This document shows positions 17,985 through 26,418 of a stretch of DNA of 64,000 bases, in pieces. Location: the NCBI RefSeq assembly GCF_040049215.1, contig NZ_JBDZDN010000002.1, positions 372,001 through 436,000 of the forward strand, written 5' to 3'. Position 1 is the stretch's first letter. The number at the start of each line of letters is the position of its first letter. A model generated the notes under the pieces. That model was given only the letters and a program-made list of their open reading frames with translations. It was not told the DNA's origin and made no database searches. A program made the translations under genes and the position numbers. Source of the DNA: Mesorhizobium_K sp040049215 (lineage in GTDB: Bacteria > Pseudomonadota > Alphaproteobacteria > Rhizobiales > Rhizobiaceae).

Positions 17985-18602
17985 TTACTGGAGCGGCGCG
18001 TCGAGCCCCTGCAGCACCGGAGCCTCGCCCTCCTGGGCGGGCGCGGCTCCTTCGGGCGCCGGCGCTGGCGCGGCGCTGCCAGCCTCAGCCTTCACCTGTG
18101 CATCGACGATGTCCGAAATCTGCTTGCCGACCTCGGTAGCGAGGTCGCGCGAGATGCCGCGCTGCCAGATCTCGGCGGCCTTGACCACCTCGCGGGCGAC
18201 GATCGGACCGGACGCGAGCAGCTTCTTGCCCGGGTCGCTGTTGTAGAAGGCTGCGATGGCGATGAGCTCCGGCTCCGAGAATATCTTGGCGTAGGCGATC
18301 GCTGCCTCACGCTCCAGATCGGCACGGCGGGCAACGAGCGCGAGGGCCTTCTCGTCAACCGTCGCAATGATCACGTCGGTCAGGTCGGGATTCTGCTGGA
18401 TCAGTTCCTGCTTCAGCTTCTGCGCGGCGGCAGGCAGAATCATGTCGTAGGTGTCGGTCGCCTTGACCGCCGTGATCGCAGCGCGGGCTGCCTTGAGGTG
18501 AGATTCGGCGATCTCCTGAGCGTAGGACTGCGACGCGAGCGCGACGAAGGCCGACGCTGCCAGGACGGCTGCGGTTCGGCGAACGCGGTGGACCAAAGTC
18601 AT
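17985..18602 (-). CDS. DUF2059-domain secreted protein
   Basis: The 205-residue protein begins with a signal peptide (RRTAAVLAASAFVALASQSYAQ) and contains a DUF2059 domain in its middle. The domain includes FSEPELIAIAAFYNSDPGKKLL, the conserved motif of that family, followed by ASGPIVAREVVKAAE. The C-terminal 35 residues are a Pro/Ala/Glu-rich tail (APAPAPEGAAPAQEG). The function of DUF2059 proteins is unknown; they are periplasmic. The start at 18602 was chosen because it begins the signal peptide. rpiA lies directly upstream on the same strand with a 22-base gap, so co-transcription is likely. Confidence 0.9.
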   Translation of the reverse strand: MTLVHRVRRTAAVLAASAFVALASQSYAQEIAESHLKAARAAITAVKATDTYDMILPAAAQKLKQELIQQNPDLTDVIIATVDEKALALVARRADLEREAAIAYAKIFSEPELIAIAAFYNSDPGKKLLASGPIVAREVVKAAEIWQRGISRDLATEVGKQISDIVDAQVKAEAGSAAPAPAPEGAAPAQEGEAPVLQGLDAPLQ

Positions 18603-18624
18603 GTCGGAAGAACTCCCTGGTTTG

Positions 18625-19320
18625 TCAGTTTGCCTGGATGGTCCTGATGCCGCCCGAGCCGGCGATAACCGCAAGCTGCGCCATGCCCAGGAACAGTCCG
18701 TGCTCGACGACCCCCGGTACGGCGTGAAGAGCATTCGACAGCGCTCTTGTATCCGGAATGCGGCCAAAAGATGCATCCAGGATCAAATGCCCGCCGTCTG
18801 TAACAAAAGGCTGGCCGTTCGTCACCCTCAATGTCAGGGGGCCGGACAGGCCAAGGTTCGACGCCGCCCGGGCGACCGCGAGCTCGGTCGCCCTGAGGCC
18901 GAAACGGTTGACTTCGATCGGCAGCGGAAAGCGGCCGAGGGCATCCACCAGCTTGCTCTCGTCGGCGATGACGATCATGCGGGCCGACGCGGCCGCGACG
19001 ATCTTCTCGCGCAGCAGCGCACCGCCGCCGCCCTTGATCAGGTCAAGGCCGGGCCCGACCTCGTCGGCGCCGTCGATGGTGAGGTCGAGTTCGGGCGTCT
19101 CCTCGAGCGTGGAAAGGGTAACGCCGAGCTCGGCGCAAAGCGCCGCGGTGCGCTCCGACGTCGGCACGCCGATGATCCGCATGCCGCCGGAGACTTTTTC
19201 GGCGAGCAGGCGCACGAATTCGGCGGCGGTCGATCCGGTGCCGATGCCGAGCCGCATGCCGTCCTCGACATGCGCGAGCGCCGCCCGCGCCGCCTCGATC
19301 TTCAACCCCTTTGCATCCAT
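18625..19320 (-). CDS. rpiA: Ribose-5-phosphate isomerase A
   Basis: The 231-residue enzyme interconverts ribose 5-phosphate and ribulose 5-phosphate in the pentose phosphate pathway. The motifs are LGIGTGSTAAEF (phosphate loop), DLTIDGADEVGP (catalytic Asp region), LIKGGGGALLREK (catalytic Glu and Lys) and VTDGGHLILD near the end. Length is normal for the A-type enzyme. An upstream in-frame ATG six codons earlier (MGGRQA) is a possible alternative start. The gene is divergent from gph. Confidence 0.96.
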   Translation of the reverse strand: MDAKGLKIEAARAALAHVEDGMRLGIGTGSTAAEFVRLLAEKVSGGMRIIGVPTSERTAALCAELGVTLSTLEETPELDLTIDGADEVGPGLDLIKGGGGALLREKIVAAASARMIVIADESKLVDALGRFPLPIEVNRFGLRATELAVARAASNLGLSGPLTLRVTNGQPFVTDGGHLILDASFGRIPDTRALSNALHAVPGVVEHGLFLGMAQLAVIAGSGGIRTIQAN

Positions 19321-19493
19321 CGCCTGTCGGCCACCCATGAAAATGTCGGGCGCTCCTAGCATCTTTGGCCCAAGTGGCAAAGGCCCGGACGGCAAAGGCT
19401 GGCGGCCGCGCCTTGCACGGCGGCGCGGCACGGGGTATCGGCCAACGGTCGCCGAGACTTCGCGGCATCTCAACAGGCAGGACCGATATTCAG

Positions 19494-20189
19494 ATGAGCA
19501 AGCCGATTATCGTTTTCGACCTCGACGGTACATTGGTCGACACCGCGCCGGACCTGCTCGACAGTCTGAATCATACGCTCTCTGCCGGCGGCGTCGCCCG
19601 CACCGACCCGGCCGGCTTCCGCCAGTTCGTCGGCCACGGCGGCCGCGTGATGATCGAAAGGGCCTATCAGGCGCAGAAGAAGGCGCTTCCGGTGGACGAG
19701 CACGATCGGCTTTTCGCGCTGTTCCTGGAACATTACGGCTCCAACATCCCCGGCCAGTCGAAACCGTATCCCGGGGTGGTCGAGGCGCTGGACCGCTTCC
19801 GCACGGCCGACTACCTGCTGGCGGTCTGCACCAACAAGACGGAAGCCTTCTCCAAGCGCCTGCTGGTCGAACTCGGCATGAGCGGCTACTTCGCGGCGAT
19901 CTGCGGCCAGGACACCTTTGCTCACCGCAAGCCCGACCCGCGCCATCTCACCGAGACGATCGGACTAGCCGGCAGCAATCCGTCGCAGGCGGTGATGGTC
20001 GGCGATTCCAGGACCGACATAGATACGGCCAAGGCGGCGGGAATCCCCGTGGTGGCGGTCGATTTCGGCTATACCGACAGGCATGTGCGCGAGTTCGAGC
20101 CATCGAAGGTGATCTCGCATTTCGACGAGTTGACCATCGCGCTGGCGCAAGACCTCATCGCGGCGACGGACGGCAGACAGCGTTCTTGA
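19494..20189 (+). CDS. gph: Phosphoglycolate phosphatase, HAD family
   Basis: The 231-residue enzyme dephosphorylates 2-phosphoglycolate, a by-product of DNA repair and oxygenation reactions. HAD motifs are intact: I FDLDGTLVDT (residues about 8-17, nucleophile and acid Asp), II VCTNK, III KPDPRHL with its lysine, and IV GDSRTDIDTAKAAG. The cap domain lies between motifs I and II, as in Gph. ATG at 19494 gives the typical short N-terminus. tRNA-Val follows 70 bases downstream. Confidence 0.92.
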   Translation: MSKPIIVFDLDGTLVDTAPDLLDSLNHTLSAGGVARTDPAGFRQFVGHGGRVMIERAYQAQKKALPVDEHDRLFALFLEHYGSNIPGQSKPYPGVVEALDRFRTADYLLAVCTNKTEAFSKRLLVELGMSGYFAAICGQDTFAHRKPDPRHLTETIGLAGSNPSQAVMVGDSRTDIDTAKAAGIPVVAVDFGYTDRHVREFEPSKVISHFDELTIALAQDLIAATDGRQRS

Positions 20190-20259
20190 CTTCGAAGCGA
20201 GCCGTGGCCTATATCGCGGCGCGCTTCGGCCAATGGGTTCGACCTTGGGGGCCGACGGC

Positions 20260-20334
20260 GGGCGATTAGCTCAGCGGGAGAGCACACCCTTCACACGGGT
20301 GGGGTCGCAGGTTCAATCCCTGCATCGCCCACCA
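20260..20334 (+). tRNA. tRNA-Val (anticodon CAC)
   Basis: The cloverleaf is complete. The acceptor stem GGGCGAT (20260-20266) pairs with ATCGCCC (20324-20330). The D-arm contains TAGCTCAGCGGGAGAGC. The anticodon stem CACCC/GGGTG encloses loop TTCACAC with anticodon CAC. The T-arm has GGTTCAATCC. The discriminator A at 20331 is followed by an encoded CCA (20332-20334). It decodes GTG valine codons. Confidence 0.96.
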
Positions 20335-20347
20335 AGATCTCGCTTCG

Positions 20348-22273
20348 TCAGCTGCTCGGCACCCGGACGGCGTCCGTCTTTTCCATGGCTAGCTTCACGC
20401 GGGCGTCGCGCTCGTAGACATCGCCGAAATATTCGATCTTGCCGTGCTTGTCCGGCCAAGCGGTGAAATAGGCGACGTAGACTGGAATCTTCAGCGTCGT
20501 CTTCTCGGTCGAGTGGCCCTGCTTCAGCTTCGCCTCGATATGCTCGACTGTGGTGCCGAGCACCGCCGCGGCCATGCCGCGCGGGTCCTTGAGGCGCACG
20601 CAGCCGTGGCTGAAGGCGCGCATGTCGCGATCGAACAGTGCCTTCTGAGGGGTGTCGTGCATGTAGATCGCATGCTTGTTGGGGAAGAGTATCTTCAGCT
20701 CGCCGAGCGCATTGGCTTCGCTTGGCGTCTGTCGCACGTTGTAGGGCACCTTGGAACCGTAAGCCCACCAGTTGATCGCGGACGACGAGATGCTCCGGCC
20801 CTTGGCGTCGGTCACCTCATAGCCGGCGCGGTCGAGATAGCCCGGGTCGTTGCGCAGGCGCGGCAGCATTTCGTTGACGATGATCGACTGCGGCACGCCC
20901 CAGTAGGGATTGTAGTCGACCTGCTCGATCTCGTCGTAGAAGAAGCTCGTCTGGTTCGACGGCTTGCCGACGACGGCGCGCATGTTGAGCTTTTCGACGC
21001 CCTTGTCGATGAACCGGGCCGTGAAGGCCGGCTGGTTGATGAAGACGCGCGTCTCGCCGAGGTCGCGCGGCAGCCAGCGCAGTTGTTCGAGCGCTACCAG
21101 CACCTTGTCGATGCGCTCGGCCTTCGACGTACCGGCAAGAGCCGCGACCGTGCGCGGGCCGATGACGCCGTCCGCCGTCAAGCCGGCCCTGGTCTGCGAA
21201 GCCTTGACGACCGGCACCAGCTCTTGGCCATAGGTTTCGCTATTCACGGTCCGCGCGAGCAACTCGCCATAGTCGCCACCCATCTCATCGTCGAGATCGC
21301 GGGCGATAAGGTGGAGAAGCTTGCCCAACTCGGGATTGGTCTGACCGGGTTTCAGCAGGAGCTTGGGGTCAACGACGATGTCGTTCTCGGAGCTGGCTTT
21401 CAACGCCTCGAGCTCGACGCGCAACGCGTTGTATTCATCGTTGTTGGGATGCCGCGCCTCCAGCCATCCGCGCACGTCGGTCGCGAGCGAGAGAACCTTT
21501 AGCGCGTCGACCATGTCGAACGGCTTTTCCGGAAAGTCGTGATAGCCCGAGAGCTTGTTGGGATTTATGCGGCCGCCTTCCGCGTCATGCGCATAACGCA
21601 GAACCCGCGCCGAAAGCGCCATCTCGAAGCGTATCAGCTCGCTCTTGCGGGCAGCCGCGTCGCCGGCTGACATCGAAGCCGATGGAACAGAGATGGCATA
21701 GTCGGCAGGTGAAAGGCCATGGCTGTCCGCCTCCCCCAGCACCCGCACCGCATCGCGGCCGCGTTCGTTGACCTCGTTGCCGGTGACCCAGATGAAGTCG
21801 GGCTTGTCGGAGTAGTATTCGACCAGGGCCTTGGCGATTTCGGGCTCGGCGAAAAGTTCGTAGCCGGAGAGGCCCGTCACTGCTTCGCGGAACGCCGTCC
21901 CGGCCGTCGCCTGGTCGAGCGACGCGGACTGGCCGATCGCGGCAAGCGGCGTGAAATCGACGCGCTGGAGCGCCGGGGCTTTGTAATTATAGTAGGAAGG
22001 GGCGCTGATCTTGGAGACGGCTGCGGGCTTGCGGGCCACCGGGCGAGCGGGCCGTTTCCCGAACCTGTAGCCATCGCCCTCGCCGTCGTACTGGCCGTCG
22101 CCAGAACGGCCGGAACGTCGGATGTAGCCGCTGTCATCCATCCGCTGGTTGCGAACACCACCGCCGAAAAGGTGCTCGAAAAGCGATTGCGCCTGCACCT
22201 GCGGCATCCCGACGGCAAACGTCCCTGCAAGCACGACGGGGAGCAGGACAACCTTCCTCGCGAAGAGTTTCAT
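20348..22273 (-). CDS. L,D-transpeptidase, YcbB (LdtD) type
   Basis: The 641-residue cell-wall enzyme has an N-terminal signal peptide (LLPVVLAGTFAVGMPQVQAQ) and a scaffold domain typical of YcbB proteins. A truncated peptidoglycan-binding motif (LTADGVIGPRTVAAL) precedes the catalytic YkuD domain, which carries YMHDTPQK and the active-site SHGCVRLKDP with its cysteine. It forms 3-3 cross-links between meso-diaminopimelate residues in periplasmic peptidoglycan, or attaches proteins to it. The C-terminus (MEKTDAVRVPSS) ends convergently 14 bases from tRNA-Val. Confidence 0.93.
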   Translation of the reverse strand: MKLFARKVVLLPVVLAGTFAVGMPQVQAQSLFEHLFGGGVRNQRMDDSGYIRRSGRSGDGQYDGEGDGYRFGKRPARPVARKPAAVSKISAPSYYNYKAPALQRVDFTPLAAIGQSASLDQATAGTAFREAVTGLSGYELFAEPEIAKALVEYYSDKPDFIWVTGNEVNERGRDAVRVLGEADSHGLSPADYAISVPSASMSAGDAAARKSELIRFEMALSARVLRYAHDAEGGRINPNKLSGYHDFPEKPFDMVDALKVLSLATDVRGWLEARHPNNDEYNALRVELEALKASSENDIVVDPKLLLKPGQTNPELGKLLHLIARDLDDEMGGDYGELLARTVNSETYGQELVPVVKASQTRAGLTADGVIGPRTVAALAGTSKAERIDKVLVALEQLRWLPRDLGETRVFINQPAFTARFIDKGVEKLNMRAVVGKPSNQTSFFYDEIEQVDYNPYWGVPQSIIVNEMLPRLRNDPGYLDRAGYEVTDAKGRSISSSAINWWAYGSKVPYNVRQTPSEANALGELKILFPNKHAIYMHDTPQKALFDRDMRAFSHGCVRLKDPRGMAAAVLGTTVEHIEAKLKQGHSTEKTTLKIPVYVAYFTAWPDKHGKIEYFGDVYERDARVKLAMEKTDAVRVPSS

Positions 22274-22475
22274 CGATGATCCATTTCGATTTGCCGCATG
22301 AATGCATCATCCTATGCAAGGCGGATGTAAGGCGAGACATTACCGATTCATATCGATAACGTTAAGGTCCCATAAATTTCCTGCACAGTGTTGCGCGACG
22401 GCTTCACATCCTCGTGACCGTTGCAGGTCCCCATCAATTCATGCCGCTAATTCCCAACGTCGGCAGTGCGCAAGC

Positions 22476-22658
22476 TTACGGTTCGTCGACGACCTTGTCA
22501 CCCGAATCGCCGCGCTGCCATGGCGGCTCCTCGTCCGGCTGCGGCTGGCCCCGGTTCGGCATGCCATCCTGCCGGGCCTTCTGCTTTTCGGCTTCGCCCT
22601 GTTCGAGGCGGCGCGACTGGTCGCGTTCCTGATCGGTTCGGTCGTATTTCTTGTTCAT
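22476..22658 (-). CDS. Small, highly charged hypothetical protein
   Basis: A 60-residue frame begins MNKKYDRTDQERDQSRRLEQ and is made almost wholly of Asp, Glu, Lys, Arg, Gln and Pro. It has no membrane segment and is probably disordered. The ATG is preceded by GGAGCAAGGCG, a plausible ribosome site. I do not recognise a family. It lies alone between the L,D-transpeptidase and the alpha/beta hydrolase, both on the same strand. The biased composition and the ribosome site favour a real gene, but this is not certain. Confidence 0.5.
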   Translation of the reverse strand: MNKKYDRTDQERDQSRRLEQGEAEKQKARQDGMPNRGQPQPDEEPPWQRGDSGDKVVDEP

Positions 22659-22758
22659 CGCCTTGCTCCATCATCCCAGGGAATTGCCACAGGACGACAA
22701 CGCGGCGGCGCTGTTTTCGTTTCACGAATGCAACCGGAGGTGGCTCGGCCGGTGTGCT

Positions 22759-23664
22759 CTAGTGGGCTGTCACGGCCTGACGGGCGACAAAGCCCAGCGT
22801 CTCCTCGACGATGGCGGGGTCGGAAAGAATGCGGCGGTGACCCAATCCCGGCGCCCAGCGCAGCCGCACATGGTCGCCGGCCTGCGCGAAAAGTTCGGCG
22901 TGGTCCGCCGGGACTTCCCGGTCGTCGGGAGCGTGGATGACCAATGTCGGCACCGGCGTTTCGGCCAGCTGCCGCGAACCGATGAATTCGTCGAGCGGGC
23001 GTCCGGCGATGCGGCGCACCTCTTCGGCGAGGGCGGATTGGGTGCGCGGCCCAAGGTTCAGGTATCGGCCGAAATCCTTGAAGAGGACCGGTATCGAACT
23101 CGGCGCGGCGATGAGCACGAGCTTCGAAGCGGCGAGCGGTGGAATGCCGACGATCGAGCCGGCGACGGCGTTGACCGCGACGGCGCCGCCGAAAGAGTGG
23201 CCGACGACGGCCGCGAAAGGCCCGAACCATTCGCCGGCGACATGCGCCGCCCTGACCGCGGTGGCCAGGTTGAGCCGGCGGCCCACAGAGCCGCCGTGAC
23301 CGGGCAGGTCGAGCGACATGACGCGAAAACCTGCGTCGCGATGGGCTTCGATCAGGGACTTCATATATTCGGTGCGCGAACGCCAGCCGTGCAGGACAAG
23401 CACGGTCCCGGCGTTTTCCCTGCCTTGACGGGGGCGGAACTCATGCACCATCACGCAGCGGCTGCCGACCCGGAGGCGATGATGCCGGGCCTCCTCCATG
23501 AAACCGGCGGCACGGTCGATCGCGCGCTTTTCGCCTTCGGAAAGACGCTTGGGGTTTGGCGTTCGGCAGAACAGCTGGAACGCCGCCTTTCCGCCGATTT
23601 GCGGCGCGACCCGCTCGGCAGCACCGAACAGGCCGCGGATGACCTTGACGCCGATTGATGTCAT
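22759..23664 (-). CDS. Alpha/beta hydrolase
   Basis: The 301-residue protein has the alpha/beta-hydrolase fold: VLVLHGWRSR (oxyanion region), SLDLPGHGGS, the nucleophile elbow VGHSFGGAVA, the acid in APDDREVPADH and the histidine in GLGHRRIL. The N-terminal 60 residues are a helical extension. The substrate is unknown. The ATG at 23662-23664 has a purine-rich GGATAGG upstream; an in-frame TTG at 23682 is the alternative. It is divergently transcribed from the MarR regulator, and both operators lie over its promoter, so MarR control is very likely. Confidence 0.9.
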   Translation of the reverse strand: MTSIGVKVIRGLFGAAERVAPQIGGKAAFQLFCRTPNPKRLSEGEKRAIDRAAGFMEEARHHRLRVGSRCVMVHEFRPRQGRENAGTVLVLHGWRSRTEYMKSLIEAHRDAGFRVMSLDLPGHGGSVGRRLNLATAVRAAHVAGEWFGPFAAVVGHSFGGAVAVNAVAGSIVGIPPLAASKLVLIAAPSSIPVLFKDFGRYLNLGPRTQSALAEEVRRIAGRPLDEFIGSRQLAETPVPTLVIHAPDDREVPADHAELFAQAGDHVRLRWAPGLGHRRILSDPAIVEETLGFVARQAVTAH

Positions 23665-23686
23665 GATACCTATCCACCGCAAAATA

Positions 23687-23700
23687 GTTCAACTGTGAAC
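23687..23700. promoter_or_regulatory. MarR-type operator, copy 1
   Basis: GTTCA-ACTG-TGAAC is a perfect dyad (5-bp arms, 4-base centre) in the hydrolase/MarR intergenic region. An identical-arm copy lies exactly 20 bp downstream. The site covers the predicted transcription start of the hydrolase gene. Confidence 0.75.
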
Positions 23701-23729
23701 ATAATAGTTCAACCATGAACAATAAACAA
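23701..23729 (-). promoter_or_regulatory. Predicted promoter of the alpha/beta hydrolase gene
   Basis: On the minus strand TTGTTT (23724-23729) is followed after 17 bases by TATTAT (23701-23706), placing transcription start near 23694 and giving a leader of about 30 bases. The second operator fills the spacer and the first covers the start point, which is the geometry expected for repression. Confidence 0.55.
23707..23720. promoter_or_regulatory. MarR-type operator, copy 2, overlapping the marR start codon
   Basis: GTTCA-ACCA-TGAAC has the same arms and spacing as the first copy and lies on the same face of the helix (20 bp, about two turns). The ATG of the MarR gene (23715-23717) lies inside this dyad, so binding here would also block its own transcript. 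Confidence 0.75.
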
Positions 23730-24179
23730 GAGCTTTCTCAAAGCCTCCCCTGGGACAATCCTCGTTTTCGCAACTGGGTCGCGGTGGCGCGCGCCTGCCA
23801 TGCGGTGGAGCGGGCGGTCGCCGTGGCCCTGGCGCCGCTTGACCTGAAGCCTGCGCAGCTTGACGTGCTGATGAACCTTTACCGGCACCCAGGCATGTCG
23901 CAGCACGATCTGGCCCGCAAACTGCTCGTCGGCCGCTCCAACATCACCATGCTCTTGCCGCAGATGGAGAAGCGGAAATTGCTCAAACGCGAGGGCGACG
24001 CCAAGGACAAGCGGGTGCTGAGATTAACCCTTACCGCCGAGGGCGAAAAGCTGCTGATGAAGGCGCTGAAAGTCCACAGTGCGTTGATCGAGAAGGCGAT
24101 GAGCCAGTCGACCCCGGCCGAATGCGATACGCTCGGCGATCAGATGCGCCGGGTCGTCGAGGTGCTGAACACGGACTAA
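23715..24179 (+). CDS. MarR-family transcriptional regulator
   Basis: The 154-residue protein has the MarR winged-helix layout. An N-terminal dimerisation helix is followed by LKPAQLDVLMNLYRHPGMSQHDLARKL, the recognition segment VGRSNITMLLPQMEKRKLL, the wing KREGDAKDKRVLRLTLTAEG and a C-terminal dimer helix. It should bind the two GTTCA-N4-TGAAC sites directly upstream, repressing itself and the divergent hydrolase; the inducer is unknown. No ribosome site precedes the ATG, and a CATAAT element ends only 9 bases before it, so the mRNA may be leaderless. Confidence 0.93.
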   Translation: MNNKQELSQSLPWDNPRFRNWVAVARACHAVERAVAVALAPLDLKPAQLDVLMNLYRHPGMSQHDLARKLLVGRSNITMLLPQMEKRKLLKREGDAKDKRVLRLTLTAEGEKLLMKALKVHSALIEKAMSQSTPAECDTLGDQMRRVVEVLNTD

Positions 24180-24216
24180 GCGTGATCTTTCCGAAAAGTC
24201 CGCAAACTTTTCCGGG

Positions 24217-25113
24217 TCATGCCTCAGCGGCCGCCCTCGCCGCCCGCCTGCCGCGCGGCGCGGCATCTTGCCTGCTCAACCACGGTCTTGCCAGGGCGAG
24301 CAGCGTCGCGCCGAGCCCGGTTGCAAGAACCCACCATGCCGGCCTGATGGAAAAAGAAAATTGCAGGTTCGCCGCGAGCACCCTCCCAGGCGGCACGCCG
24401 GTGGCGATGCCGTACCAGGCATATTCGATCGCTGCCGTGCCCAGCGCGGCGAGGATCGCGATCGCCACCAGGACGAGCGGAGACGCCAGCGCAAAGCCGC
24501 GCCAGTGCGCCAGGCGATAAAACATCAGCAGCAGAAAGAAGCCGGCCATCAGCGTCGGCTCGTAGACGTCCGCCTTGGACTGGATGAAGAAGTGCAGCGC
24601 CGCCAGCAGGCCGATCGGATAGACGATCTTGTGCAGACGATTCCACCTCTTGCCCAGCCGCCTGATGGCGGCGTCGGTAGAGGTCGAACCGAGCGCTATC
24701 AGGCCCAAAAGCGCAACGAAGCCGATGGTGAGATAGACGCGCAGCGCGATTTCGGAAACGACGCGCAAGAGATCGAGCTTGAGGTCGATCGCGTAGAGCG
24801 TCAGGTGCGCGAGCGCGTAGAACAGCGCGGCGAGCCCGAGCATGCGCCTGACCATGATCAGCTTCGGCCAGTTGGCGATGCGCCGCAGCGGCGTCACGGC
24901 AAGCGACATCATTAGGAAGCGGATCGCCCAGTCGCCGGTCTGGTGGATCGCCTCCGTGATCGGACGCGCGCCGAGCGGACCGAGCGAGCCGGCAGGCGCG
25001 AGCGTGCCGTCGGCCGCCGCCCAGCCAAGCAAGAGCGCCGGCAGGCAAGCGCCGACGAGCACGGCTGCCTTCAGCGGCGAGAAATTTCCGGATCTATCGG
25101 TCCAGGGCTTCAT
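24217..25113 (-). CDS. msrQ: MsrQ, heme-binding membrane subunit of the MsrPQ methionine-sulfoxide reductase
   Basis: The 298-residue protein has six or more membrane helices of the ferric-reductase-like (YedZ) family. Heme-ligand histidines are visible in FYALAHLTLYA and in RLHKIVYPIGLLAALHF. MsrQ passes electrons from the quinone pool to MsrP, a molybdopterin enzyme that repairs oxidised methionine in periplasmic proteins. The usual partner msrP is not adjacent and not elsewhere in this window. The C-terminal tail is unusually rich in Arg and Ala. The molybdenum-cofactor genes start 1.3 kb downstream on the other strand. Confidence 0.88.
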   Translation of the reverse strand: MKPWTDRSGNFSPLKAAVLVGACLPALLLGWAAADGTLAPAGSLGPLGARPITEAIHQTGDWAIRFLMMSLAVTPLRRIANWPKLIMVRRMLGLAALFYALAHLTLYAIDLKLDLLRVVSEIALRVYLTIGFVALLGLIALGSTSTDAAIRRLGKRWNRLHKIVYPIGLLAALHFFIQSKADVYEPTLMAGFFLLLMFYRLAHWRGFALASPLVLVAIAILAALGTAAIEYAWYGIATGVPPGRVLAANLQFSFSIRPAWWVLATGLGATLLALARPWLSRQDAAPRGRRAARAAAEA

Positions 25114-25216
25114 GCGGCGGTTCCGTCTCCTGCCGCGATATACGTGCGATCGGCCGAACTTGTTACAGACGCCGCATCACATCAAGGTGAGCGAGGGATG
25201 CCCGGACCGGCGGAAC

Positions 25217-25867
25217 TCACCACATCGAAGTTTTGGCGCGCTCCGGCCACTCGCGGTCGTACGCCTCGCCATCGATGGCATTGCGGCTCGTGACCTCCAG
25301 TATCTTTCCGGGCGTCGGCAGCAATTTTGCATCGACATGCTTTTCCGGGTTCCAGAGATCTGAGCGGCGGATAGCGCGGGCGCATTGGAAATAGACCGCT
25401 TCCACCCCGATCACGATGACCGAACGCGCCGGCTTGCCCTCGACGGCGAAGGAGGCGCACAGTTTCGGCTCGATGCTGATATGCGCACGGCCGTTGACCC
25501 TGAGCGTCGTGCCGGAGCCCGGAACCAGGAAAAGCAGCGCCACGCGCGGGTCGCGGACGATGTTCTTCAGCGAATCCGCCCGGTTGTTGCCGCGCCGGTC
25601 TGGCATCAGCAGCGTTCTGGAATCCTGCAGGCGCACGAAACCGGCAAGATCACCGCGCGGCGAGCAGTCGAGCCCTTCCGGCCCGCTGGTGGCGAGTGCT
25701 GCGAAAGGCGACGCCTCGATGAACGCGGCGTATTCGGGGATGATGTGGTCGACTTCCTTCACCAACGAGGTCTCGCCGGGATGGCCGTAGAGGGCTTCGA
25801 GCTGTGCGACCGTCTCGACAACGGTGCTTGCCGGCGTTTCGGCTTCTGGCGCTTCGATGGCTGACAC
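25217..25867 (-). CDS. FMN-binding pyridoxamine 5'-phosphate oxidase-family protein
   Basis: The 216-residue protein has the split-barrel PPOX fold: AFIEASPFAALATSGPEGLDCSPRGD (FMN-phosphate contacts), TLLMPDRRGNNRADSLKNI, then ALLFLVPGSGTTLRVNGRA. This pattern fits the MSMEG_1061-type flavoprotein subfamily, whose reaction is unknown. The GTG at 25865-25867 was chosen because GGAGGGAA precedes it directly; an ATG 16 codons upstream has a poor context. It lies on the same strand as, and upstream of, msrQ. Confidence 0.85.
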   Translation of the reverse strand: MSAIEAPEAETPASTVVETVAQLEALYGHPGETSLVKEVDHIIPEYAAFIEASPFAALATSGPEGLDCSPRGDLAGFVRLQDSRTLLMPDRRGNNRADSLKNIVRDPRVALLFLVPGSGTTLRVNGRAHISIEPKLCASFAVEGKPARSVIVIGVEAVYFQCARAIRRSDLWNPEKHVDAKLLPTPGKILEVTSRNAIDGEAYDREWPERAKTSMW

Positions 25868-25932
25868 GGCTTCCCTCCGAATGCGGGGGTCCCTGCCCAC
25901 TCGCGATGACAACACTGTGACACGGGCAATAT

Positions 25933-26283
25933 TTAGCCGCGCGACAGGCCTTTTTCCTGCAAGGAGGCGAGATAGGCGGCCCAGACGCCGTCCTTGTCGT
26001 GGCCGAGCTGGTGCAGATAGTTCCAGGTGAAGATGCCGGTATCGTGGAAATCGTCGAAGACGATGCGCACCGCATAGTTGCCGACCGGCTCGATCCGCGA
26101 GATCGCGACGTTGCGTTTGCCAGGCACCGTCACGCGCTGCTCTGGCGAATGGCCCTGCACCTCGGCCGAAGGCGAAGTCACGCGCAACAGCTCGGCCGAA
26201 AGCTCGAACGGCTCGTGGTCGTGATAGGTGACCGTCAGCGTCCGCCGGTCCTTCGAGACCCTCAATTCCCTAGGCGCGTTCAT
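25933..26283 (-). CDS. DUF971 (gamma-butyrobetaine hydroxylase-like N-terminal) domain protein
   Basis: The 116-residue protein matches the DUF971 module from end to end: LRVSKDRRTLTVTY, ELLRVTSPSAEVQGH, and IEPVGNYAVRIVFDDFHDTGIFTWNYLHQLG, the diagnostic C-terminal motif. Small stand-alone DUF971 proteins are thought to act in iron-sulfur cluster handling, which is family knowledge only. It lies upstream of the PPOX flavoprotein gene and is divergent from moaA. Confidence 0.9.
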   Translation of the reverse strand: MNAPRELRVSKDRRTLTVTYHDHEPFELSAELLRVTSPSAEVQGHSPEQRVTVPGKRNVAISRIEPVGNYAVRIVFDDFHDTGIFTWNYLHQLGHDKDGVWAAYLASLQEKGLSRG

Positions 26284-26418
26284 CCGACATCCCTTGCTCT
26301 TGAGAACGGCTCTCTACGCCGCTTCCCGGACAGGCGAAACCCCGGAAATCGGCTACAGACTAAGCGAAAGCCTTGAACCGATAGCCAGATCGTATCACAT
26401 GGCTGTATATAACGCTTC

